From NCBI RefSeq assembly GCF_001898175.1, contig NZ_MKTH01000024.1, positions 41,493-105,492 on the forward strand: a stretch of 64,000 bases of DNA, in the 5' to 3' direction. This stretch comes from Cellulomonas sp. 73-92. GTDB taxonomy: Bacteria; Actinomycetota; Actinomycetes; Actinomycetales; Cellulomonadaceae. Below, piece by piece: positions 1 through 9,760 of the stretch. Position numbers and translations under genes: made by a program. The notes beneath the pieces were generated by a model. That model did not search any database. It saw only the letters and a program-made list of their open reading frames with translations, and was not told the DNA's origin. Position 1 is the stretch's first letter, and each line of letters opens with the position of its first letter.

Positions 1-497
1 TCCGGGTGATGAAGGAGACCGGCGTCGCGGCGGTGAAGTTCGAGGGCGGCCGCCGGGTCGCGCGGCAGGTGCGCGCGCTGACGGATGCCGGCATCCCCGT
101 GGTCGGGCACCTGGGCTACACGCCGCAGTCGGAGAACCTGCTCGGCGGCCCACGGGTGCAGGGCCGGGGCGAGGAGGCGTCGCTGCGGCTCCGCGAGGAC
201 GCGCTGGCGATCGCCGAGGCCGGCGCCGTGGCGATCGTGCTCGAGATGGTCCCCGCGCCGCTGGCCAAGGAGGTCACGGAGATCGTCGGGGTGCCGACCA
301 TCGGCATCGGCGCGGGCGCCGGCTGCGACGGCCAGGTGCTGGTCTGGGTGGACATGGCCGGCATGACCGACTGGTCGCCGCGCTTCTCCAAGCGGTTCGG
401 CGAGGTCGGTGCGGCACTGGCCGCCGCGGCGAAGGCCTACGCCGACGAGGTCCGCGCCGGCACCTTCCCCGACGACTCCCACTCCTTCGGCGCCTGA
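1..497 (+). CDS. panB: 3-methyl-2-oxobutanoate hydroxymethyltransferase, 3' part
   Basis: Catalyses transfer of a hydroxymethyl group from 5,10-methylene-THF to 2-oxoisovalerate, giving ketopantoate for pantothenate and CoA synthesis in the cytoplasm. Only the C-terminal ~164 residues are present; the frame is open at base 1. PanB landmarks are [16 protein letters not shown] (carrying the catalytic Glu of the family) and the IGIGAG turn. The gene ends with TGA at 495-497 and is followed by a convergent gene. The start and upstream context lie outside the window. Confidence 0.93.
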   Translation, partial: RVMKETGVAAVKFEGGRRVARQVRALTDAGIPVVGHLGYTPQSENLLGGPRVQGRGEEASLRLREDALAIAEAGAVAIVLEMVPAPLAKEVTEIVGVPTIGIGAGAGCDGQVLVWVDMAGMTDWSPRFSKRFGEVGAALAAAAKAYADEVRAGTFPDDSHSFGA

Positions 498-542
498 CCT
501 GCCCCCCCTGCCCCCTTCCCCTTTCCCCCAAACCCCGCAACT

Positions 543-597
543 TTCATTTTCCTGACGAATCGGTCGCGATTCACGCCCGGAACTTCAGGAAAATGAA
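543..597. terminator. AT-rich inverted repeat between convergent panB and mgsA
   Basis: Perfect 13-bp arms (TTCATTTTCCTGA at 543-555 and its complement at 585-597) enclose a 29-nt loop. It sits between two genes that end towards each other and is much more AT-rich than its surroundings. The likely role is a bidirectional terminator. A dispersed palindromic repeat is an alternative. There is no U-tract. Confidence 0.5.
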
Positions 598-613
598 GAG
601 CCGGGGGGCGCGG

Positions 614-1063
614 TCAGGCGGTCGGCGCTGAGCCGTCCCAGCCGCGGGGCGTGAACTCGGGACGGTTGTGCTGCCACTCCTGGCCCATGACGGGGCTGGA
701 GATGAGCATGTCGGCCGTCGCCGAGTTGCAGGCCATCGGCACGTTCCACACGGCCCCGATGCGCAGCAGCGCCTTGACGTCCGGGTCGTGCGGCTGGGGC
801 TCGAGCGGGTCCCAGAAGAAGACGAGCATGTCGATGATGCCCTCGGCGATCTTGGCGCCGACCTGCTGGTCGCCGCCGACCGGCCCGGACAGCAGCCGGG
901 TCACGGGCAGGCCCAGCTCGTACTCGAGCATCGTGCCGGTGGTGCCGGTGGCGTAGAGGCGGTGCCGCAGCAGGGTGCCGCGGTTGAACTCGGCCCAGCG
1001 CAGCAGGTCGACCTTCTTGTTGTCGTGCGCGACCAGCGCGATGTCGTGGGCGACGAAACTCAT
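614..1063 (-). CDS. mgsA: Methylglyoxal synthase
   Basis: Converts dihydroxyacetone phosphate to methylglyoxal and phosphate, the glycolytic overflow bypass. At 149 aa it has the usual length. Family landmarks are visible: the phosphate-binding ATGTTG at 39-44, GGDQQ at 63-67 (Asp65 equals the catalytic Asp71 of E. coli), and [18 protein letters not shown] at 84-101 with His92. The start is an ATG at 1063. The gene is monocistronic and convergent with panB. Confidence 0.95.
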   Translation of the reverse strand: MSFVAHDIALVAHDNKKVDLLRWAEFNRGTLLRHRLYATGTTGTMLEYELGLPVTRLLSGPVGGDQQVGAKIAEGIIDMLVFFWDPLEPQPHDPDVKALLRIGAVWNVPMACNSATADMLISSPVMGQEWQHNRPEFTPRGWDGSAPTA

Positions 1064-1141
1064 GGCGATCCGCTCCTGTCGGGCCGTCGGGCTCTCGAGC
1101 GGGACGCTACTCGCGCGAGCCTCGCCGATCGTGCGCCGGCG

Positions 1142-1351
1142 CTAGGAGGACGACGAGCCCCCGTCCTCGCCCCCGGCCCACTCGCGGTCCTCACGGTCCT
1201 CGCGGTCCCACGCCTCGGTCCGCGCCCGCGCCGTGGCGAGCGCCCGGGCGGCCGCCTCGCGGGTGGGGTACGGCCCCATCACCTCGCTCCAGTCGCTGAC
1301 CCGGCCCTCCTCCACCGCGCCCGTCCTCGTGTTGAACCAGAACTCCGGCAT
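1142..1351 (-). CDS. Small SPOR-like hypothetical protein
   Basis: 69 aa. [16 protein letters not shown] followed by [14 protein letters not shown] resembles the short SPOR-like proteins seen in Micrococcales. The tail is acidic and Ser-rich. I chose the ATG at 1351 because a strong GGAGGAGG lies just upstream; an in-frame ATG at 1366 falls before that site. The function is unknown. It is divergent from map. Confidence 0.65.
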   Translation of the reverse strand: MPEFWFNTRTGAVEEGRVSDWSEVMGPYPTREAAARALATARARTEAWDREDREDREWAGGEDGGSSSS

Positions 1352-1389
1352 CGCAACCTCCTCCAAGGCTCCCTCCTAGACTGCACACC

Positions 1390-2262
1390 ATGGCCCCGGT
1401 CGATGCCACCCGAACCCCCCTGGTCCCCGGACGCATCTCGCCGCGACGCCACGTCCCCGCCACCATCGCCCGGCCCGAGTACGTCGACCGTCCCGCTCCG
1501 AAGCCCTGGACCGGACCGGACGTGTTCGACGACGAGACGGTCGACCGCATCCGCATCGCCTCGCGGATCGCCGCGCAGGGGCTCGCGGAGGTCGGCCGCC
1601 ACATCGCGCCCGGCGTCACCACCGACGAGCTCGACGCGGTGGGCCACCGGGTGCTCGTCGACGCCGGCGCCTACCCCTCGACGCTCGGCTACCGCGGGTT
1701 CCCCAAGTCGCTGTGCACCTCGGTCAACGAGGTGATCTGCCACGGCATCCCCGACTCGACGGTGCTGCAGGACGGCGACATCGTCAACATCGACATCACT
1801 GCCTACATCGGCGGCGTCCACGGCGACACCAACGCGACGTTCCTCGTCGGCGACGTGGACGACGAGTCCCGCCTGCTCGTCGAGCGCACGCGCGAGGCGC
1901 TCAACCGCGGCATCAAGGCCGTGGCCCCCGGCCGGCAGATCAACGTCATCGGCCGCGTCATCGAGAAGTACGCCTCCCGGTTCGGGTACGGCGTGGTGCG
2001 CGAGTACACCGGCCACGGGGTCGGGCCCGCCTTCCACACCGGCCTCGTCGTCCCCCACTACGACGCCGCACCCGCCTACGACACCGTCATGGAACCCGGC
2101 ATGGTGTTCACCATCGAGCCGATGCTCGACCTCGGCACCGCCGACTGGGAGATGTGGGACGACGGCTGGACCGTCGTCACCGCCGACCGCAGCCGGTCCG
2201 CCCAGTTCGAGCACACCCTCGTCGTCACCGAGACAGGAGCGGAGGTGCTGACCCTGCCATGA
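1390..2262 (+). CDS. map: Type I methionine aminopeptidase
   Basis: Removes initiator Met from nascent proteins after deformylation. 290 aa with an N-terminal extension of about 40 residues, as in actinobacterial MapB proteins. Substrate and metal residues are visible: His118 in VICHGIP, Asp135 in VNIDITAY, Asp146 in VHGDTNATF, the His of [12 protein letters not shown], and the Glu residues of FTIEPM and QFEHT. The ATG start at 1390 lies in a short gap after the divergent small gene. It overlaps ppgK by ATGA, so the two are probably co-translated. Confidence 0.95.
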   Translation: MAPVDATRTPLVPGRISPRRHVPATIARPEYVDRPAPKPWTGPDVFDDETVDRIRIASRIAAQGLAEVGRHIAPGVTTDELDAVGHRVLVDAGAYPSTLGYRGFPKSLCTSVNEVICHGIPDSTVLQDGDIVNIDITAYIGGVHGDTNATFLVGDVDDESRLLVERTREALNRGIKAVAPGRQINVIGRVIEKYASRFGYGVVREYTGHGVGPAFHTGLVVPHYDAAPAYDTVMEPGMVFTIEPMLDLGTADWEMWDDGWTVVTADRSRSAQFEHTLVVTETGAEVLTLP

Positions 2263-3035
2263 GCCGCGACGAGCGTCCCAAGGCCAAGGGCCGGACGGCA
2301 TTCGGCATCGACATCGGCGGGTCGGGGATCAAGGGCGCCCCGGTCGACCTGCGCACCGGCGAGTTCACCGCCGACCGCGTGCGGATCCCGACGCCGCAGC
2401 CGGCGACGCCGCCGGCCATCGCTCAGGTGGTCGCGCAGATCGTCACGCAGTTCGGGCTCCGCAAGTCCGTGCCGATCGGCGTGACCTTCCCCGCGGTGGT
2501 GCGCCACGGCGTCGCCCAGTCGGCGGCCAACGTCGACGAGTCGTGGATCGGCACCGACATCGAGAGGCTGCTGCGCGCCGCGACCGGCCGGCAGGTGCTG
2601 GCCGTCAACGACGCGGACGCCGCCGGTTACGCCGAGGTCGAGTACGGCGCCGCACGCGACGTGCCGGGCCTGGTGATGGTGGTCACGCTGGGCACGGGCA
2701 TCGGCACGGCGCTCATCAACAACGGCCGCCTGGTCCCCAACACCGAGCTGGGGCACCTCGAGGTCGACGGCGTCGACGCCGAGACGCGGGCCTCCGACGC
2801 GGCCCGCGAGCGCGACAACCTCTCCTACGCCGACTGGGCCACGCGGCTGCAGCGGTACTTCGACGAGCTCGAGCGGCTGTTCTCCCCCGACCTGTTCGTG
2901 GTCGGCGGTGGGGTCAGCAAGAAGTACGACGAGTACCTGCCGCTGCTCCACCTGCGCACGCCGATCGTCCCGGCGGCCCTGCGCAACGCCGCCGGCATCG
3001 TCGGCGCCGCTCGCCTGGCGGCCGAGGCCCTGTAG
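2259..3035 (+). CDS. ppgK: Polyphosphate glucokinase
   Basis: Phosphorylates glucose using polyphosphate (or ATP), feeding glycolysis. 258 aa, ROK-type fold. Visible motifs are the phosphate-binding [11 protein letters not shown] near the N-terminus, VNDADAAG with the catalytic Asp, [11 protein letters not shown], and ELGHLEVDG. Its ATG overlaps the map stop (ATGA at 2259-2262), which fixes the start. It is convergent with the PilZ gene with no gap (stop at 3035, next stop at 3036). Confidence 0.93.
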   Translation: MSRDERPKAKGRTAFGIDIGGSGIKGAPVDLRTGEFTADRVRIPTPQPATPPAIAQVVAQIVTQFGLRKSVPIGVTFPAVVRHGVAQSAANVDESWIGTDIERLLRAATGRQVLAVNDADAAGYAEVEYGAARDVPGLVMVVTLGTGIGTALINNGRLVPNTELGHLEVDGVDAETRASDAARERDNLSYADWATRLQRYFDELERLFSPDLFVVGGGVSKKYDEYLPLLHLRTPIVPAALRNAAGIVGAARLAAEAL

Positions 3036-3635
3036 TCAGCCGCGCGACGCCGCGCGGCGTCGCACCTCCTCGCGCTGGAGCTGGAGCACGAGCCGGTAGA
3101 GCCGTTCGGTGGTGCGCTGGTCGACGTCGAGGAGCTCGGCCCCGTAGCGGTAGCCGCCGCGCGTGTCCTCGATGCGCAGCACCCGGGCCCGCAGCTCCAG
3201 GACGCCGGTGGGGGCCGGTAGGTGCACCACGAGCACCGCGCCGTGCACCAGGTCACGCCGGGACGAGAACCGCAGGCCGGTGGCGCTGACGTCCAGCACG
3301 GTGATCACCACGCGCTCGGGCTCGTCGCCGGTCTCCAGGACCGCCGCGCACGTCACGTGGTAGTCCGCGCGTGCGGCCGAGCGTCGCTGGCGCTGCCCGG
3401 TCGTCTCGACGACGACGACGTCGACCGCGGTGCCCAGCACCTTCGCGACGAGCCCGCGGTACGTGCACTCGCCGCGCACGGGGTCCAGCACCTCCACGGC
3501 GACGGGGTCGTCACCGGCGTGCACCGGCCCGGCGGCCTCCACGTGCAGCCGCAGCACGCCGTCCGCGTAGGCGACGACGTGGCCGCCCACCATGCCGTCC
3601 GCCGTCATCAGCCGGCACCCGGCCAGCTCGTGCAT
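3036..3635 (-). CDS. PilZ-domain protein, putative c-di-GMP receptor
   Basis: 199 aa. The C-terminal half is a PilZ domain with the c-di-GMP-binding signatures RRSAAR (RxxxR type, about residue 84) and DVSATGLRF (D/NxSxxG, about 115), followed by beta-strands and an amphipathic C-terminal helix. The N-terminal ~75 residues look like a YcgR-type beta domain. It probably switches a cell-surface or motility process in response to c-di-GMP. No cyclase or motility gene is nearby. Start is the ATG at 3635. Confidence 0.85.
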   Translation of the reverse strand: MHELAGCRLMTADGMVGGHVVAYADGVLRLHVEAAGPVHAGDDPVAVEVLDPVRGECTYRGLVAKVLGTAVDVVVVETTGQRQRRSAARADYHVTCAAVLETGDEPERVVITVLDVSATGLRFSSRRDLVHGAVLVVHLPAPTGVLELRARVLRIEDTRGGYRYGAELLDVDQRTTERLYRLVLQLQREEVRRRAASRG

Positions 3636-3731
3636 CCCGCTCCTTCGCGCAGTCCCCGGCGACCTCGCCGTGCCCGGCGCGGCAGCCTACTCCGGACCGC
3701 CGTCGCGGCCGCGCACGCCCGGTGGCTCGGG

Positions 3732-3767
3732 GGATGAGCCAGCCGAAGCGCCGGGTACTGGTCCCTG
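3732..3767 (-). repeat. Degenerate copy of the rnpB 3' end
   Basis: GGATGAGCCAGCCGA here equals the P1 3' strand of rnpB at 5808-5822. The similarity continues with mismatches into the conserved rnpB segment (CGCCGGGT at both sites). A second shared stretch, TGCGGACTCC then TGCGGA, occurs at about 3864 and about 5779. The two copies flank the TetR/oxidoreductase cassette, so this looks like a scar of integration or duplication. The rest of 3636-4048 holds no convincing gene, only a short hairpin around 3878-3895. Confidence 0.6.
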
Positions 3768-4048
3768 TGCGTCTGCTGGCAGTGGCCGGCGATGGATTGA
3801 GGGGCTGACCAGGCAATATGCCCCTCCCGACCGGTGGGGAGCGTTGGCAGTCCGTGAGCATCTTGCGGACTCCCTGCGGACTCGCAGTCCGCGCACCACA
3901 TGCTTGGCACCGCCCCTGGGAGGGGCGTCCATGTCCAACATTCACACGACCGGGTGGTGCGGGATCGTCCCTCGTGACATCTACCGCGCTGGCATTCCGT
4001 ACCCGCTGACGCTCCTCCGGGTTGCTGCCCCGCGGTCCCGGGTCGAGC

Positions 4049-4648
4049 TCAGCTGCGCCGCGGTCGGAGCCCGTCGAGCACCACAGTGATGCGCCGGCTT
4101 CGGTCGGTGTCGCTTGAGGCGGGATAGGCGTCAACGGCGAGCAGCGCGGCGGTGATGGCGTGAACGTCGGCGAGGTCGATGTCGTCGCGGATGGTCCCGT
4201 CTGCTTGCGCTTGAGCAAGGAGCGTCTCGAGCGCGGTGCTCATCTCCTGCTCCGCCGTCTGCACGGCCGAGTCGCTGCCGGCCCCGGCGAAGACGGCGGC
4301 TAGCGAGCGGTTCTGGCGCGCCTGCTCGACCGTCTTGGATACGAACGCCAGGAACGCCGTCCCCGGCGGCTCCTGGGTGTCGAGCGCTCGCGCCAGTTCG
4401 GCCAGTTCCTTCAGCCGGTCGACCGCGATCGCGGAGAAGAGCGCCTGTTTCGTGGGGAAGTGCCGATGCACCGTGCCTTGGGCGACACCTGCTCGACGGG
4501 CGATCTCTCGCAGATTCGCCTCCGGGCCGAGTTCCTCGAACGCGGAGCGCGCCGCGGTGAGGACCTTCGCTCGGTTGTCACGCGCGTCGGCGCGCAGCGC
4601 ACGGTCATTCACTGCTCGGCGCCTCTCGATCTGGTAATCGGGTCGCAT
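4049..4648 (-). CDS. TetR-family transcriptional regulator
   Basis: 199 aa. The N-terminal TetR DNA-binding domain is clear: FEELGPEANLREIARRAGVAQGTVHRHFPTKQALFSAI in pieces, with the recognition helix around GTVHRHF. The helical C-terminal domain resembles SBP-type TetR regulators. It is divergent from the oxidoreductase and the shared 70-100 bp holds two palindromes, so it probably represses that gene and itself. A GTG at about 4612 is an alternative start that would leave the palindrome at 4639-4654 outside the coding sequence. Confidence 0.85.
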   Translation of the reverse strand: MRPDYQIERRRAVNDRALRADARDNRAKVLTAARSAFEELGPEANLREIARRAGVAQGTVHRHFPTKQALFSAIAVDRLKELAELARALDTQEPPGTAFLAFVSKTVEQARQNRSLAAVFAGAGSDSAVQTAEQEMSTALETLLAQAQADGTIRDDIDLADVHAITAALLAVDAYPASSDTDRSRRITVVLDGLRPRRS

Positions 4649-4688
4649 GACCCGTATACGGTGCTCCTAGCCGGGTCGGCCGACCCGG
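4639..4688. promoter_or_regulatory. Two palindromes, probable TetR operators
   Basis: CGGGTC-4-GACCCG at 4639-4654 and the perfect 18-bp palindrome CCGGGTCGGCCGACCCGG at 4671-4688 share the half-site GGGTC/GACCC. They lie between the divergent TetR gene and the oxidoreductase start at 4715, the usual place for TetR autoregulation. Confidence 0.6.
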
Positions 4689-4714
4689 ATCCGATTCATC
4701 GTACGGGAGTGCAT

Positions 4715-5584
4715 GTGTTCGTCCTCACTGGCGCCAACGGTCCCCTGTTCGGTCGGCCCGTTCTCGATCATCTTCGTCGCCTCGTTCCGGCCGACGAGAT
4801 CGTCGCCGGCACCCGCCACCCCGAGGAAGCCGACGAGCTCAAGGAGTTCGACGTTGCTGTTCGCCGGGTGGACTTCGACGAACCGGCGACGCTGGGCGCG
4901 GCGTTCAGGGACGCGACGGCGGTCTTGATCAACGGCACCAACTACGGCACACCCACCAAACGGCGAGGCGTGCAGCACGCTGCCGCGATCCAGGCTGCCG
5001 TCGAGGCAGGGATAGAACGCATCGTCTACCTCAGCTGGCCCGATCCGGACCGTTATCTGCTTCCGATGTTCTCGGACTTCGCCGGCTCCGAGGCACTGCT
5101 CCGTCGGCTCGCGCCGGGGGCGACGATCCTGCGCACCACTTATGGGCTGGCGCAGACCGTTGGACGCGATGTCACCGAGGCCGCCGCGCTCGGCGTCCTC
5201 GCCGCGCCGGCTGCGCAGGCGCGAACCGCGCCCGCGCACGTCGACGACCTTGCCGAAGCGACCGCCCGGGTCCTCACTGACGACCAGCACGGCGGGCGCC
5301 TCTACACGCTCACCGCCAGTGACAGCATCGACTGGACGGACCTGGCCCGACTCGCCTCCACCATCAGCGGCCAACCGACTGAGTACCAACCCATCAGCGA
5401 TGACCAGTTCACCGCGAAGTCACAAGACGAGGGCGTCCCAGCCCCGATGATCGACATCCTGCTGAGCGTCTACCGATCCTTCCGTGCCGGATGGACGAGC
5501 AGTCCTACCGAGCACCTCGCCAGCATCCTCGCCCGCGCGCCCAGAGCGGCCATCGACGCTGTCGCGGCCGTGGTGGATCAGTGA
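4715..5584 (+). CDS. NmrA/SDR-type NAD(P)-binding oxidoreductase
   Basis: 289 aa. An atypical SDR of the NmrA/azoreductase-like group: N-terminal FVLTGANGPLFGR dinucleotide-binding turn, then an NmrA-like core (AGIERIVYLSW) and a substrate lobe. The GTG start at 4715 is preceded by GGGAG and places the nucleotide-binding motif at the N-terminus; the open frame upstream overlaps the regulator and is discounted. Such gene pairs often respond to electrophiles or quinones. The substrate is unknown. The cassette lies between two rnpB 3'-end sequences. Confidence 0.8.
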   Translation: MFVLTGANGPLFGRPVLDHLRRLVPADEIVAGTRHPEEADELKEFDVAVRRVDFDEPATLGAAFRDATAVLINGTNYGTPTKRRGVQHAAAIQAAVEAGIERIVYLSWPDPDRYLLPMFSDFAGSEALLRRLAPGATILRTTYGLAQTVGRDVTEAAALGVLAAPAAQARTAPAHVDDLAEATARVLTDDQHGGRLYTLTASDSIDWTDLARLASTISGQPTEYQPISDDQFTAKSQDEGVPAPMIDILLSVYRSFRAGWTSSPTEHLASILARAPRAAIDAVAAVVDQ

Positions 5585-5805
5585 GTCGGTGCCGCAACCG
5601 GCGCGGCGACGAGACACCCCCGAAGCAGGCGCTGCCGCGTGACGCGCAACTCGGCTTGAACCATCGCACGTTCATCGACCCGAACGACGAGACCAACCGA
5701 TGGCAGGACGAGAAGGCCGCCACGGCGGTCGCGGTCCTCGACCGGCCGGGAAGCCGTGGACCCGGTCCTCGGCGCTCCTGCGGACTCCGTGCGGAGCCCT
5801 TATGG

Positions 5806-6190
5806 GCGGATGAGCCAGCCGATACGCCGGGTTCTGTGCCCGCGCGCGGTTGCCCTCGCGCGGGTGGCGGCCATCCATCTACGACGTACGTTGCCGCACG
5901 CCTCCAGCGGCCTACCCGGGAGCTCGGGCGGGCCGCCCTCGAACGCTCCCTGTCTGGCCTTGCTCCGGGTGGGGTTTGCCGAGCCGCGCCGGTCACCCGG
6001 CGCGCTGGTGGTCTCTTGCACCACCGTTTCACCCTTACCGGTCCCCCGAGGGGGTCCGGCGGTCTGTTCTCTGTGGCACTGTCCCGCGGGTCACCCCGGG
6101 TGGGTGTTGCCCACCACCCTGCCCTGCGGAGCCCGGACGTTCCTCGGCGGGTGCAAGCACCCGACGCGACCGCCTGGCTGGCTCATCCGC
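5806..6190 (-). ncRNA. rnpB: RNase P RNA (bacterial type A)
   Basis: Catalytic RNA for tRNA 5' maturation, about 385 nt. Both strands of helix P1 are visible (GCGGATGAGCCAGCC at the 5' end, complement of 6176-6190, pairing with the 3' end at 5806-5820). The conserved GAGGAACGTCCGGGCTCC core lies around 6128-6147 on the reverse strand. The conserved 3' segment ACCCGGCGTATCGGCTGGC lies close to 5816-5834. A weak hairpin at 5781-5800 may terminate it. 5585-5805 holds nothing else recognisable. Confidence 0.93.
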
Positions 6191-6379
6191 GTCGCCCAGG
6201 GTAGCGGGTCCGGGGCGCTGCCGGGCACCGGGGGCGGACACGCTGGCCAGCGCGACACCTGGGACGTTCGGCCGGGGGTGCGGACCCCGACGTCGCCGCA
6301 GGTCAGCGCCTCGCAGATCAGGGACGGCCCAGGGTAGATCCCGATGCACCACCCTGTGGGCCCCCGCCACGATGGCCGC

Positions 6380-7168
6380 GTGACCACGACAGCAGAGCTC
6401 GATCCCGCCCGCGCGGCGGACGCCCACCCCTACGCGATCGCCTCCGCCCGCGGCCTGACGAAGGTCTACGGCAGCGGCGAGGCTCAGGTGCACGCCCTGC
6501 GGGGCATCGACGTCGACCTGGCCCGCGGTGAGCTCACCGCGATCATGGGTCCGTCAGGGTCCGGCAAGTCCACCCTCATGCACTGCCTGGCCGGCCTCGA
6601 CCGCCCGAGCGGCGGCTCCGTGGTCGTCGACGGCCTCGAAGTCTCCTCGTTGTCCGAGCGGCGGCTGACGAAGCTGCGGCGCACCCGCATCGGGTTCATC
6701 TTCCAGGCGTTCAACCTCGTCCCCACCCTCACGGCGGCGGAGAACATCACGCTGCCGCTCGACATCGCACGCCGCCCGGTGGACCGCGGCCTGTTCGACG
6801 AGGTCGTGGACGCCGTCGGCCTGCGCGACCGGCTCAACCACAAGCCCGCCGAGCTCTCCGGCGGCCAGCAGCAGCGCGTCGCCTGCGCCCGCGCGCTCGT
6901 CGCCCGCCCGTCGGTGATCTTCGCCGACGAGCCGACGGGCAACCTCGACTCGCACGCGTCCGGCGAGGTCCTCGCCTTCCTCCGGCGGTCGGTCGACCTC
7001 CTGGGGCAGTCCGTCGTCATGGTGACGCACGACCCGCGCGCGGCCTCGTACGCGCACCGCGTGCTGTTCCTCGCCGACGGCGAGCTGGTCGCCGAGCTGA
7101 CGTCGCCGACGCAGTCGTCGGTGCTCGCCACGCTCGCGCAGCTCGACGGCTTCCCGAAGGAGAAGTGA
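6380..7168 (+). CDS. ABC transporter ATP-binding protein (MacB/LolD type)
   Basis: 262 aa from the GTG at 6380; an in-frame ATG at 6344 is possible but adds a non-conserved extension. Walker A is GPSGSGKST, the Q-loop FQAFNLVPT, the signature LSGGQQQR, Walker B VIFADEP, followed by the D-loop TGNLDS and switch His in VMVTHD. This is the ATPase of a MacB/FtsX-type mechanotransmission exporter. It is coupled by TGATG to the permease, forming a two-gene unit, probably for lipid, peptide or drug export at the membrane. Confidence 0.92.
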   Translation: MTTTAELDPARAADAHPYAIASARGLTKVYGSGEAQVHALRGIDVDLARGELTAIMGPSGSGKSTLMHCLAGLDRPSGGSVVVDGLEVSSLSERRLTKLRRTRIGFIFQAFNLVPTLTAAENITLPLDIARRPVDRGLFDEVVDAVGLRDRLNHKPAELSGGQQQRVACARALVARPSVIFADEPTGNLDSHASGEVLAFLRRSVDLLGQSVVMVTHDPRAASYAHRVLFLADGELVAELTSPTQSSVLATLAQLDGFPKEK

Positions 7169-9714
7169 TGGGCCGCATCGGCCTCCGGGCGGTCACCTCG
7201 CACGCCGCCCGCTTCGTCATGTCGGTGCTGGCCGTGGCGCTCGGCGTCGCGTTCGTCACCGGCACGTTCGCGCTGCGGAACATGCTCTCCTCGACGTTCG
7301 ACGAGATCGTCGGCGCCTCCGCCACCGCGGACGCCTACGTGCGGATGCCCACGGGCACCGGCGCGACCGACCTCACCTCGGCCGGCGCCGTGGGCAAGGG
7401 TGTCCCACTGTCCTCGCTGGACGCGGTGCGCGCCACCGACGGCGTGCGGCTGGCCAACGCCGACATCCAGGGTCCCGTGACGCTGGTCGGGGCCGACGGC
7501 ACCGCCGTGCGCAGCACGCAGGCGCCGAGCTTCGCGCTCCCGTTCCACGCCGACGACCCGACCTTCACCCACGTCGAGGGCCGCGGCCCGACGAACGCCT
7601 CCGAGGTGATGCTCGAGCGGCACACCCTGGAGTCGTCCGGCCTGCACATCGGCGACCGCACCCACCTGGTGGTGCTCGGCAAGGCCACCGAGGTCACGGT
7701 CGTCGGCGAGGCCGACTTCTCCGCGCCGATGGCCGGCGCCACGATCGTCCTGCTCGACGAGGCCACGATGCGCGCGGCGTTCGCGCCCGCCGGGACCGTC
7801 TCGTCGATCAGCGTGCACGCGCAGCCCGGGACGTCCCCCAGCGAGCTGGTGCAGCGGCTGCAGGCCGTGGCCCCCGCGGGCACGGAGGTCGTCACCGGCG
7901 ACCAGCTGCGGCAGGAGACGCACGACGCCATCGCCCAGCAGCTCGGGTTCGTCTCGACGTTCCTGCTGGTGTTCGCGGTGCTGGCGCTCTTCGTCGGCGC
8001 GTTCATCATCGCCAACACGTTCACCATGTCCGTGCGCCAGCGGATGCGCGAGTTCGCGCTCCTGCGGGCCGTCGGCGCCTCCCCGGCGCAGGTGTTCGGC
8101 TCGATCGTCGTGCAGGCGGTCGTCGTCGGGCTGGTCGGGTCGGCCGTGGGCGTGCTCGGCGGGTTCGGGCTCGTCGAGGGCATCGGTGCGCTGCTGCGCC
8201 GGATGGACATGACGCTGTCCAGCCGGGTGCCGCTGTCCGCGTCGACGATCCTCGTCGGGCTCGTCGTCGGCACCGTGGTGTCGGTCGCCGCGGCCGCCCT
8301 GCCCGCCCGCCGCGCCGCCGTGGTGCCTCCGGTCGAGGCGATGCGCGACGAGGTCACGGTCAACGAGCGGTCGCTGCACCGCCGCGGCTGGGCGGGCCTG
8401 GCGCTCGTCGTCGCCGGCGTCGCGGCCGTCGTCGTCGCGGCGGTCCGGCCGGACGCCGACCGGGCGGGCACGCTCCTGGGCCTCGGCGCCGCCGCGGCGG
8501 TGGTCGGCGTGCTGGTGGTCGGGCCGATCGTCGTGCCCGCCGTCGTGCGCTGGCTCGCGGCTCCCGCGGTCGCCTGGTGGCGCCCGGTGGGCCGGCTGGC
8601 ACGGGGCAACGTGGTGCGCAACCCGCGCCGCGCCGCGAGCACGGCCGGCGCGCTCACCATCGGCATGGCCCTCGTCGGGGCCGCGGCCGTGCTCGCCACC
8701 TCCACCCAGGTGTCGATGCGGCACGTCGTCGTCAGCGAGATGCACGCGGACTACATCCTGCGCACCGAGTGGCCGGACACGGTGGCGCCCGAGGTGGTCG
8801 ACAAGGTCAAGGCCCTGCCGGGCGTCGCCGCGGTGCACGGCCTGCCGTTCGCGGAGGCGCCGGTCGAGGCGAAGGGCACGACGACGACCCAGGGCGTGGC
8901 CGGAATCGACCCCGCGATGCTCGGCACGGTGCTGACGCCGGAGACGGTGGAGGGGCCGGCGGCCGACGCCCTGGCGCACGGCCAGGCCGTGGTCGACACG
9001 ACCTACGCCACCGACCACGGGCTGGCGATCGGCGACCGGATCACCGTCACCGGACCCTCCGCGACGCAGACGCTGACCATCGGCGGCCTCTACCGCTCCG
9101 TCGCCCTCGGCGCCGGCGTGGTGACGTCACCGGCCGTGCTCGACAGCCTCGTGCCCGTGGCGCAGCAGACCGACACGACCGTCACCGTCGTGGCGGCGCC
9201 CGGAGCGGACCTCGGGGCGATGCGCGGCGAGCTGACGGCGATCGTCAAGCCGTACTACGTGGTCTCGGTGATGAACTCCGACGAGTTCGTCCAGGGGCTG
9301 GCCGCCCAGGTGAACCAGATCCTGGCGATCCTGTACGCGCTGCTCGGGCTGTCGATCGTCATCGCGGTGCTGGGCATCGTCAACACGCTGGCGCTGTCGG
9401 TGATCGAACGGACCCGGGAGATCGGGCTGCTGCGGGCGGTCGGGCTCGGCAGGCTCCATCTCGCCGGGACCATCACCACGGAGTCCGTGCTCACCGCCGT
9501 GTGCGGCACGGTGGTGGGGCTCGTCACCGGCGTGGGGCTGGCGGCGGCCCTCCCCCGGGTGTTCCACGACCAGGGGCTGTCGCAGCTGTCGATCCCCGCG
9601 GGCAGCCTGCTGTCCATGCTGGCCCTGGCGGTCGCGGTCGGTGTGGCGGCGGCCGTGTGGCCGGCCGTCCGCGCCGCCCGGCTCCCGGTACTGGACGCGG
9701 TCTCCCAGGAGTAG
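7168..9714 (+). CDS. ABC transporter permease, two FtsX domains
   Basis: 848 aa membrane protein starting at an ATG that overlaps the ATPase stop. Order: TM1 (about 12-35), a large MacB-like periplasmic domain, a first FtsX domain with three helices ending in the ALPARRAAVVPPVEAMR cytoplasmic loop, a further TM pair, a second extracellular domain, and a C-terminal FtsX domain with ERTREIGLLRAVGLGR and AVWPAVRAARLPVLDAV. This duplicated layout is standard for actinobacterial FtsX-like exporters. It ends at a strong hairpin. Confidence 0.9.
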   Translation: MGRIGLRAVTSHAARFVMSVLAVALGVAFVTGTFALRNMLSSTFDEIVGASATADAYVRMPTGTGATDLTSAGAVGKGVPLSSLDAVRATDGVRLANADIQGPVTLVGADGTAVRSTQAPSFALPFHADDPTFTHVEGRGPTNASEVMLERHTLESSGLHIGDRTHLVVLGKATEVTVVGEADFSAPMAGATIVLLDEATMRAAFAPAGTVSSISVHAQPGTSPSELVQRLQAVAPAGTEVVTGDQLRQETHDAIAQQLGFVSTFLLVFAVLALFVGAFIIANTFTMSVRQRMREFALLRAVGASPAQVFGSIVVQAVVVGLVGSAVGVLGGFGLVEGIGALLRRMDMTLSSRVPLSASTILVGLVVGTVVSVAAAALPARRAAVVPPVEAMRDEVTVNERSLHRRGWAGLALVVAGVAAVVVAAVRPDADRAGTLLGLGAAAAVVGVLVVGPIVVPAVVRWLAAPAVAWWRPVGRLARGNVVRNPRRAASTAGALTIGMALVGAAAVLATSTQVSMRHVVVSEMHADYILRTEWPDTVAPEVVDKVKALPGVAAVHGLPFAEAPVEAKGTTTTQGVAGIDPAMLGTVLTPETVEGPAADALAHGQAVVDTTYATDHGLAIGDRITVTGPSATQTLTIGGLYRSVALGAGVVTSPAVLDSLVPVAQQTDTTVTVVAAPGADLGAMRGELTAIVKPYYVVSVMNSDEFVQGLAAQVNQILAILYALLGLSIVIAVLGIVNTLALSVIERTREIGLLRAVGLGRLHLAGTITTESVLTAVCGTVVGLVTGVGLAAALPRVFHDQGLSQLSIPAGSLLSMLALAVAVGVAAAVWPAVRAARLPVLDAVSQE

Positions 9715-9721
9715 TGCTGCG

Positions 9722-9760
9722 ACGTCCGAGCAGGCCGGTACCCCCGGCCTGCTCGGACGT
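9722..9760. terminator. Hairpin between convergent genes
   Basis: A perfect 17-bp stem (ACGTCCGAGCAGGCCGG and its complement) with a 5-nt loop. It lies between the permease stop at 9714 and the phosphatase stop at 9761. It lacks a U-tract, as is common for actinobacterial terminators. Confidence 0.75.

Noticed and set aside
6484..9018. 844-codon reverse frame over the ABC transporter
   Set aside because: Antisense of the ATPase and permease; composition is typical of shadow frames.
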